A DNA stretch of 6,869 bases from assembly GCA_018648945.1 (NCBI GenBank), contig JABGQJ010000417.1, forward strand, positions 1 through 6,869, in the 5' to 3' direction. Below the pieces are notes generated by a model. The model was not told the origin of the DNA, ran no database searches, and saw only the letters and a program-made list of their open reading frames with translations. Shown in pieces: positions 1-4,924 of the stretch. A program made the position numbers and the translations under genes. Numbering within the stretch: position 1 is the stretch's first letter; the number at the start of each line of letters is the position of its first letter. Source of the stretch: Victivallales bacterium. Lineage in GTDB: Bacteria; Verrucomicrobiota; Lentisphaeria; Oligosphaerales; Lenti-02.

Positions 1-763
1 CTGGCCTACGCCCGTGGCCAGCGGTCGGCTTTACAGCCCCGCCAAACCAGGCGTGCCCCATGGGCCGCTTACCCTCGCCGGTCCCTTCCCAGAAGCCACC
101 AAGCTGCGCCTGCATCTGCACCAAGTATCCAGCAAGGCCACCCTCGTGGTCCAGGCCGACGACCAGCCGGTCTGGAGGAGGGAGTACGTCTGCGGTCCAG
201 GCGAAGGGGAATGGACCACGGCCATCCACGCCAAGAAGTGGGACATGTACCAGAACATCTACGACAAGGACTACACCATCGACATCCCCGCGGGCACGCG
301 TCAGATACAGGTGGAGATGGCGGCCGGAGACTGGCTGATCCTGAGCGAACTCGGGGTGACTCCCGAAGGACAGAAGGAGGTCTCCCAAGCCCTGAATGGG
401 GAATGGGGTGTCTTGCCCGCCACCCTCGCCTTCACCCCCGACGGTCCCATCCAGTCCACTCGCCAGCACGATGGCAATGAGCTCTGGGAGAAGCGCATCG
501 GGGTCTGGGACGGTTTCCGGCGCGCGGGAATCGGCGCCATGGTCGGCGAATTCGGCGTCTTCAACAAGACCCCTCACGCTGTTTCGCTAGCCTGGCTGGA
601 GGACAATCTGAAGCAGCTCAAGAAGGCCAATCTCGGCTGGGCGCTATGGAACCTCCGGGGCGGTTTCGGCATCCTCGACAGCGGCCGCAAGGACGTGGAG
701 TATGAGGACTTCCAGGGCCACCAGCTCGACCGCAAGATGCTCGAGTTGCTGCAACAGTACTGA
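1..763 (+). CDS. GH5 (cellulase-like) glycoside hydrolase, C-terminal part, 5' truncated
   Basis: The frame is open to the left edge (from base 2), so the true start lies outside the window; a GTG at 14 is probably internal. About 253 residues are visible. The last ~100 form the end of a GH5 (beta/alpha)8 barrel: a strand reading MVGEFGVF carries the probable nucleophile Glu (codon 548-550), followed by WALWNLRGGFGILDS and a closing helix with LDRKMLELL, a common ending for GH5 endoglucanase-type enzymes. The preceding ~110 residues are beta-rich and look like a carbohydrate-binding-type beta-sandwich inserted just before the nucleophile strand (KWDMYQNIYDKDYTIDIPAG, then AAGDWLILSELGV). The acid/base NEP motif and any signal peptide would lie upstream and cannot be checked. 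The role is inferred to be beta-glucan or beta-mannan hydrolysis; the substrate cannot be told. It is first of three close same-strand genes, with the next start 11 nt after its stop. Confidence 0.85.
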   Translation, partial: WPTPVASGRLYSPAKPGVPHGPLTLAGPFPEATKLRLHLHQVSSKATLVVQADDQPVWRREYVCGPGEGEWTTAIHAKKWDMYQNIYDKDYTIDIPAGTRQIQVEMAAGDWLILSELGVTPEGQKEVSQALNGEWGVLPATLAFTPDGPIQSTRQHDGNELWEKRIGVWDGFRRAGIGAMVGEFGVFNKTPHAVSLAWLEDNLKQLKKANLGWALWNLRGGFGILDSGRKDVEYEDFQGHQLDRKMLELLQQY

Positions 764-769
764 GGCGGA
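763..769 (+). promoter_or_regulatory. Weak ribosome binding site for the M28-GNAT gene
   Basis: A purine-rich AGGCGGA starts at the last base of the upstream stop codon and ends 5 nt before the ATG at 775. It is an imperfect Shine-Dalgarno match, but it is the only one near this start and supports the ATG chosen. The short spacing suggests readthrough from the GH5 gene rather than a separate promoter. Confidence 0.4.
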
Positions 770-774
770 CCAAC

Positions 775-2448
775 ATGACTGTCACCGAACGCATCCAGGC
801 CAATGTGCGCCACCTCGCCGAGACCATCGGGCCGCGACCTCCTGGTAGCCGAGCAGAGGGCACGGGCGCGCAGTTCGTGGCAAGCCAGTTCGCTGCGGCG
901 GGGCTCAGCCCCTGCGTCAAGGAATTCGCGACGGCGTCCCATGCGGCCACCGAGAGCACCCTCGAACGACTCGGCACTGGGGCCACCCTCCCCTGTCTGC
1001 CCAGTCAGTTCTCCGTGGCCGGGCAGGTGACTGGCCCCCTCGTCTTCCTGGGCGGCAACGGCAAGCCACGGCAAGACGTGCCGCTCGGCGGTGCCATCGG
1101 CCTACTCGTGCCCAGCGGCGGCATTGAGGGCCGCATCCGCCTCCTGGAACGCCTGCAAGACGAGGGACTGGCCGGATTGGTCGCCATCTCTCCCTACATG
1201 GATGATGAACTGACCAAGAACATCCGCTACCCGGAGATCACCGGCTTCCCCGTGGTCGCCGTTTCCTGGCGCGTGGGGAACCAGTTGGCCCAGGCCGCCG
1301 GCGAACGCTTCCGGCTGACCGTAAAGCACGAAGCGGGCGCGACCAACACGTCCCAGAACGTGGTCGCGGAGATCACTGGCACCGGCCCCAATTGGCTCGC
1401 CGTTTCCGCCCACAATGACACCGCGCCCTTCGCGCCCGGCGCTCTCGACAACGGTGGCGGCACCGCCCTGCTCATCGAACTCGCCCGCGAACTCGCTGGC
1501 TGCACGCCAGCCGCCAGCATCCGCCTGGTCTCCACCGGCTGCGAGGAATACGGTCGGCGTGACGGCGTCGGAGCGGGCGCTCAGGCCTACTGCGACGCGC
1601 ACGCCGATGAACTCGACCGTTGCGTCGGCTGGATCGAGATCGACGACGTGGGCAACATCCTCGGCGACCTCACGGTCTACGCCGCCGGACGCAAGCCCTT
1701 CCTCGACCTCGTCCGCCAGATCCCCGCCCCGAACCATGCCCGACTCCCCGGCAAGGCCAGCTGTGGTTGCGATCATGGTGCCGCCGAACAGCGCGGCCTC
1801 CCCTACGTCTGGTTCACCGATAGCGCGGGAATTCCCCGCCCCTACTACCACGCCCCATCCGACACCGCTGAGTTTCTCGATCCAGCCAAAGTCGCAGGTT
1901 ACCTGCCCTATGTCTCCGCTGTCGTTCGCGCCATCGCTGATGGGGCCCAGCCACTGGCCGTCGAACAGGAAGACAACCGCGTACTGCGCCAGGCCGTCTT
2001 CGCGGATCTGGATGCCATCTACGAGATCGTCCGGCTGGCCTTTGGCCCGGTGAGCTTCGACAAGATGCGCGAGGACTACTTCGGCGACGAAATCGGGGGA
2101 CGCCCCTGGCATGGTCACAAGGCCGGTGGCGTCGTCGCTTCCATCCGCGCCAACATCTACCAATGCATGGTTACCGAGATCGATGGTCGGATCGTCGGCT
2201 TCGCCACTTTCCTGCTCGATCCCGGTCGCGGCATCGCCACCATCGGCAACAATGCCGTCCACCCCGACTTCCAGGGCCGCGGCATCGGGTCCGCCCAGCA
2301 ACGCGAGGTCGACCGGCGGATGCACGAGGAGGGCTACACGCGCTTCCAGGTCACCACCCTCATCAACGACATCCCGGCCCAGCGCATGTACGAACGCCTC
2401 GGCTATGAGCGGATCACCCAGAACATCAACTACCTGCGACAGGAATGA
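775..2448 (+). CDS. M28-family zinc aminopeptidase fused to a C-terminal GNAT N-acetyltransferase
   Basis: This is a 557-residue, two-enzyme protein. Residues ~1-390 are an M28 peptidase with a PA-like insert (~80-200). The metal-site motifs are intact: H213 in SAHND, D225 in GALDNGGG, the catalytic/ligand pair E257-E258 in TGCEEYG, D290 in EIDDVG and H359 in YYHAPSDT; C-D-H at 332-334 fits the conserved SDH position. M28 enzymes use two zinc ions to remove N-terminal residues from peptides. Residues ~402-553 are a GNAT fold: a motif-A acetyl-CoA loop Q500-G-R-G-I-G505 after NNAVHPDF, and the motif-B ending RMYERLGYER (537-546). There is no signal peptide or membrane segment, so it should act in the cytoplasm, unlike the secreted glycosidase after it. 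The frame is continuous across the ~390-402 linker, so the fusion is real unless there is an assembly error. The substrate of either half is unknown; acetylation of amino groups released by, or protected from, the peptidase is only a guess. Confidence 0.9.
   Translation: MTVTERIQANVRHLAETIGPRPPGSRAEGTGAQFVASQFAAAGLSPCVKEFATASHAATESTLERLGTGATLPCLPSQFSVAGQVTGPLVFLGGNGKPRQDVPLGGAIGLLVPSGGIEGRIRLLERLQDEGLAGLVAISPYMDDELTKNIRYPEITGFPVVAVSWRVGNQLAQAAGERFRLTVKHEAGATNTSQNVVAEITGTGPNWLAVSAHNDTAPFAPGALDNGGGTALLIELARELAGCTPAASIRLVSTGCEEYGRRDGVGAGAQAYCDAHADELDRCVGWIEIDDVGNILGDLTVYAAGRKPFLDLVRQIPAPNHARLPGKASCGCDHGAAEQRGLPYVWFTDSAGIPRPYYHAPSDTAEFLDPAKVAGYLPYVSAVVRAIADGAQPLAVEQEDNRVLRQAVFADLDAIYEIVRLAFGPVSFDKMREDYFGDEIGGRPWHGHKAGGVVASIRANIYQCMVTEIDGRIVGFATFLLDPGRGIATIGNNAVHPDFQGRGIGSAQQREVDRRMHEEGYTRFQVTTLINDIPAQRMYERLGYERITQNINYLRQE
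2441..2444 (+). promoter_or_regulatory. Ribosome binding site for the GH140-like gene, inside the preceding gene's end
   Basis: AGGA lies 5 nt before the ATG at 2450 and inside the last codons of the M28-GNAT gene, whose TGA stop is at 2446-2448. This fixes the start at 2450 rather than further upstream in the same open frame, where a shadow extension of 113 codons exists. One base separates stop and start, so terminating ribosomes can reinitiate directly (translational coupling). Confidence 0.55.
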
Positions 2449-2449
2449 C

Positions 2450-4537
2450 ATGTCCCTCCCCAGTCGGCTCCTCGTCGCCGCCCTCACCATCGGGATCTCC
2501 GCCATGACCGCCCCTCCCCAAGTCGAGCAGTGGCGTCGCGCCGAGATCGTCCTTACCAGCGACCGCGACTACCCCAATCCCTTCGCCGATGTCCGCATCG
2601 AGGCGACGTTCCGCCAAGGCAAGACCACCATCACCCGGCCGGCCTTCTGGGATGGCGAACGCACGTGGCGACTGCGCTTCGCACCACCCAGCCCCGGGGA
2701 GTGGCAGTGGGAGACTGCCTGCTCCGACGCGCAAAACACGGGGCTCCATGCCCAGCAAGGCACCCTCACCTGCACGCCCTATCATGGCGACAACCCGAAC
2801 TACATCCATGGCCCCGTCCAGGTCTCGCCCAATCGCCGCTACTTCGTCCGCGCCGACGGCACGCCGTTCTTCTGGCTTGGCGACACCCACTGGATGATGC
2901 CCGACCTGGAACGCATCCACGAGAACAACGCGACCGACGCCACGGGCCGCAGCCAGTTCACCCAACTCATGGAGGACCGGCTGGCCAAGGGTTTCACCGT
3001 CTACCAGAACTACTTTGCGGGACACAACCGCCACTGGTGGCGGGATCCCAAATACGCCTGCATCGACCCCACCCGCTTCCGCGAGGTGATGGACCCCATG
3101 CTGGACGAACTGGCCGAACGCGGCTTGGTGATCGCCCAGGGCATTGGGCTCTACATCACCGCCGTGAGAGTCCCGCACGATTCCATGGCGCGCTTGGCCG
3201 AATACGTGGCGGCCCGCTACGGGGCCCATCCCCTGGTTTGGATCACCGGCCAGGAAGTCAATCTACCCAACCCCAAGGACGGTCCCCCGCGCACCGATCT
3301 GGTGGGTTGGGCCGCCGCGGCAGAGAGCTTCGCCAAGACCAATGGCTACGGCCATCCCGTTGGCGGGCACATGTATCCCGGCAGACCGACGGTCTGGGGG
3401 CAGGAGCCCTGGCACGACTGGTTTCCCCTGCAGGGCGGGCACACCGGCTCCGGCATCCGCAAGCTCGACAACTTCCTTTTCTACTGGAACCACACCCCGC
3501 GCAAGCCCTTCCTCGAAACCGAGGCCATGTACGAGGCCATCCGGTGCGGTCCCCGCGTGGCCGATGCCAGCGATGTGCGCCACGCCGCCTGGAAGTCGCT
3601 CCTCTGCGGCAGCTATGGCTACACCTATGGCGGTGCCGCCGTCTGGCTCATGCGCTGGAACCACCAGGACGGCACGGGCAAGAACTACAACCCCAACCAC
3701 TGCTGGCACGAAGGCATGCGCCTGCCAGGTTCCTCCCAGATGACCCACCTCCGCAGCTTCTTTGCCCAACTGGAGTGGTGGAAGCTCGTGCCCCGCTTCG
3801 CCGATCCCGCCTGGAGCGCACTCGAAGACCGTGAATGGACCGTCCTGGCCAGCGATGCCAACCGCGTCTATGTGGTCTACGCCTATGGTCGATGGCGGCA
3901 ACTGGGCGGCCTCTGCGGTCTCGCGAAGGACCACCCGTATTCCGCGTGGTGGTTTGATCCCCGCACCGGCCTCCGCCATCCCATCGCCAATGATATCACG
4001 ACCGATGATGGCAACTGGCCCCTGCCCCGCAAACCCACTGGCGAAGACTGGGTCCTTCTCCTCCGCCAGGGCCATGCGACTGCCGAGGAAATGGTTGGCG
4101 ATCCCGCTCCCGAGCAGGTTGTCGATGCCAAAGGCAACCTGGCCCTCTTCGCCCGGGCCACCGCCTCCAAGACCGACACGGCCAACGGCTACGCCCCCAA
4201 ACAGGCCGTCGATGGCCTCGCCGACCATTCGTGGAACGGCTGGTCGGCCCCAGCCGGAGAGCACCTGGAGATCACCTTTGAGGATCCCGTCACCATCAGT
4301 CGCATCCTCCTCCACACCAAGCAGGAATACGAAATTCGAGACTACACGGTCGAGCTCCGCCGGGCAGACCGCTGGGAGACCGTCCTCAAGACCAAGGACA
4401 ACACCAAGGTCCAGTGCGAGCACGCCGTCGTGGCGACCGGCGTGCAAGCCGTTCGGCTGCGCGGCCTGCGCGGACCCGACCGCCAGCCCGGCATCGTCCG
4501 CGTCAACGAACTCCAGGTCTTCCACGACCAGCCGTAG
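2450..4537 (+). CDS. Secreted DUF5060/DUF4038 glycoside hydrolase (GH140-like) with C-terminal CBM32/discoidin-like domain
   Basis: This 695-residue protein begins with a probable signal peptide (positive S5-R6, hydrophobic LLVAALTIGISAM, likely cleavage after A21). Domains in order: an N-terminal beta-sandwich like DUF5060 (~25-112, with AFWDGERTWRLRFAPPSPGE); a DUF4038-type TIM barrel (~125-430, starting RADGTPFFWLGDTHW); a small beta domain like the C-terminal domain paired with DUF4038 (~445-540); and an F5/8 type C (CBM32-like) module (~563-693, ARATASKTD..., AVDG, ending VNELQVF). Likely catalytic acids are E269 in WITGQEVN and E358 in PFLETEAMYE. DUF4038 includes the GH140 apiosidases that cut apiose side chains of pectin; here the substrate is not assignable, and Glu stands where many DUF4038 proteins have Asp. 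It is expected to be exported or surface-held, binding and trimming a plant or algal glycan together with the upstream GH5 enzyme. The start is supported by the AGGA at 2441 and the signal peptide. Confidence 0.87.
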   Translation: MSLPSRLLVAALTIGISAMTAPPQVEQWRRAEIVLTSDRDYPNPFADVRIEATFRQGKTTITRPAFWDGERTWRLRFAPPSPGEWQWETACSDAQNTGLHAQQGTLTCTPYHGDNPNYIHGPVQVSPNRRYFVRADGTPFFWLGDTHWMMPDLERIHENNATDATGRSQFTQLMEDRLAKGFTVYQNYFAGHNRHWWRDPKYACIDPTRFREVMDPMLDELAERGLVIAQGIGLYITAVRVPHDSMARLAEYVAARYGAHPLVWITGQEVNLPNPKDGPPRTDLVGWAAAAESFAKTNGYGHPVGGHMYPGRPTVWGQEPWHDWFPLQGGHTGSGIRKLDNFLFYWNHTPRKPFLETEAMYEAIRCGPRVADASDVRHAAWKSLLCGSYGYTYGGAAVWLMRWNHQDGTGKNYNPNHCWHEGMRLPGSSQMTHLRSFFAQLEWWKLVPRFADPAWSALEDREWTVLASDANRVYVVYAYGRWRQLGGLCGLAKDHPYSAWWFDPRTGLRHPIANDITTDDGNWPLPRKPTGEDWVLLLRQGHATAEEMVGDPAPEQVVDAKGNLALFARATASKTDTANGYAPKQAVDGLADHSWNGWSAPAGEHLEITFEDPVTISRILLHTKQEYEIRDYTVELRRADRWETVLKTKDNTKVQCEHAVVATGVQAVRLRGLRGPDRQPGIVRVNELQVFHDQP

Positions 4538-4581
4538 CTGGCAAGCGGGCGGGAGCCACCAGGCAGACCGGACTGCGGGCC

Positions 4582-4615
4582 GGCGCTTTGCGCCTCGGCG
4601 GTGGTGGACCACCGC
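4582..4615 (+). terminator. Tandem hairpins downstream of the GH140-like gene
   Basis: Two hairpins sit side by side 45 nt after the stop. The first is GGCGC-TTT-GCGCC (4582-4594). The second is GCGGTGG-TGGA-CCACCGC (4598-4615), a 7-bp GC-only stem apart from one T-A pair. No T-run follows, so this is not a standard intrinsic terminator. It could protect the 3' end of the mRNA from exonucleases or act with Rho. Confidence 0.35.
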
Positions 4616-4679
4616 ATCTCCAGAGCTCCCCGCCAATCCCACGCCTGGGTGCCAGAATCGCCGGAACGGGCGAAGCGGG

Positions 4680-4738
4680 AAAGAAAAAGCAGGCGAAATA
4701 ACCGATATATGCCATTTATACCTGCCCTATGGGGCAGG
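4680..4738 (-). terminator. Possible downstream terminator for the acyl-CoA dehydrogenase unit, with alternative pairings
   Basis: Read on the - strand, a hairpin CCTGCCC-CATA-GGGCAGG (4738-4721) is followed by an AT-rich stretch, then CCTGC (4693-4689) and a T-rich tract CTTTTTCTTT (4689-4680). The GCAGG of the first hairpin can alternatively pair with CCTGC directly before the T tract. That second stem is short (5-6 bp) with a ~27-nt loop, so its strength is doubtful. It lies ~190-245 nt beyond the dehydrogenase stop. Confidence 0.3.
4721..4738. repeat. Inverted repeat, 7-bp stem with 4-nt loop
   Basis: CCTGCCC and GGGCAGG flank a TATG loop in the AT-rich middle of the intergenic interval. 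Its place between two AT-rich stretches makes it stand out from the stem-rich GC background. It could be a hairpin in a transcript from either strand or a protein-binding site. Confidence 0.5.
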
Positions 4739-4754
4739 ATTGCCCCCAACCCGC

Positions 4755-4785
4755 TTGTTTAGAAGCGATTTGAGTGCTGTAGTAT
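4755..4785 (+). promoter_or_regulatory. Promoter-like sequence in the convergent interval
   Basis: TTGTTT (4755-4760) and TAGTAT (4780-4785) resemble -35 and -10 elements with a 19-nt spacer, and a TG lies directly before the -10-like element. The -10 keeps the important first T-A and last T, but the spacer is longer than ideal. It lies in the only clearly AT-rich stretch of the interval. If used, transcription would start near 4792 and run into the palindrome and T-rich tract at 4861-4897. Confidence 0.3.
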
Positions 4786-4791
4786 AGGTAT

Positions 4792-4897
4792 CCCCACGTA
4801 GATCATGGCGTGCATTTCCCACCACTGGGAAGCACGTCCAAGGCGGAGAACCTGCCCCTCGGCCGGCGGTCCTAGGACCGCCGGCCACCTTCTTTCT
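4792..4897 (+). ncRNA. Candidate small RNA, about 105 nt
   Basis: Predicted from signals only: a promoter-like pair at 4755-4785, a bulged hairpin at 4810-4835, and a strong hairpin plus TTCTTTCT at 4861-4897 that would end the transcript. The hairpin at 4810-4835 has stem GTGC plus TTCCCA pairing with TGGGAA plus GCAC, a CCAC loop and a two-base bulge on the 5' side. No known RNA family was recognised. The same signals could simply be the terminator of the glycosidase operon with chance structure upstream. Confidence 0.25.
4861..4897 (+). terminator. Strong intrinsic terminator-like palindrome, possibly bidirectional
   Basis: Bases 4861-4886 are a perfect 26-bp palindrome centred on CCTAGG (half-site GGCCGGCGGTCC on the left). 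As RNA it folds into a stem of about 10-11 bp with a tiny loop. On the + strand it is followed by TTCTTTCT (4890-4897), six T in eight, as in an intrinsic terminator. On the - strand it lies 38 nt beyond the acyl-CoA dehydrogenase stop but has no T-run after it. It probably blocks readthrough between the convergent units. Confidence 0.65.
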
Positions 4898-4924
4898 GAC
4901 CCCGTGAGGCCAGCGAAGCGTAGG

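Larger units (their letters stand above)
4538..4924. other. 387-bp convergent intergenic interval, structured, no protein gene seen
   Basis: This lies between the stops of two converging genes. Short open frames across it are shadows of the neighbours or lack a credible start. It is GC-rich at both ends, with an AT-rich middle (about 4680-4800). It contains several inverted repeats: 4582-4594, 4598-4615, 4721-4738, 4810-4835 and 4861-4886. A promoter-like pair is seen at 4755-4785. No tRNA-like TTCGA arm or repeated array was found. Confidence 0.7.

Noticed and set aside
14..16. GTG at 14 as the start of the GH5 gene
   Set aside because: The frame is open upstream to the window edge and the catalytic acid/base region of GH5 is missing, so the gene must begin further left.
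2111..2449. Upstream extension of the GH140-like frame by 113 codons
   Set aside because: It overlaps the GNAT-coding region in another frame and is rich in Ser/Arg/Pro as out-of-frame reads are. The ATG at 2450 has an AGGA site and begins a good signal peptide.
1102..2505. A 467-codon open frame on the - strand opposite the M28-GNAT gene
   Set aside because: It lies wholly antisense to a gene with clear catalytic motifs, has biased Gly/Ala/Asp/Val composition with no recognisable domain, and is expected where third codon positions are G/C.
3263..4642. A 459-codon open frame on the - strand opposite the GH140-like gene
   Set aside because: It is the same kind of shadow: no recognisable domain, low-complexity Gly/Ala/Val content, and the real gene on the + strand has a signal peptide and intact domains. 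Only ~100 nt extend past the real stop.
4538..4924. tRNA or known riboswitch in the convergent interval
   Set aside because: No TTCGA-type T arm, no CCA end and no cloverleaf pairing were seen. A riboswitch would be expected upstream of a gene, while both neighbours end here.
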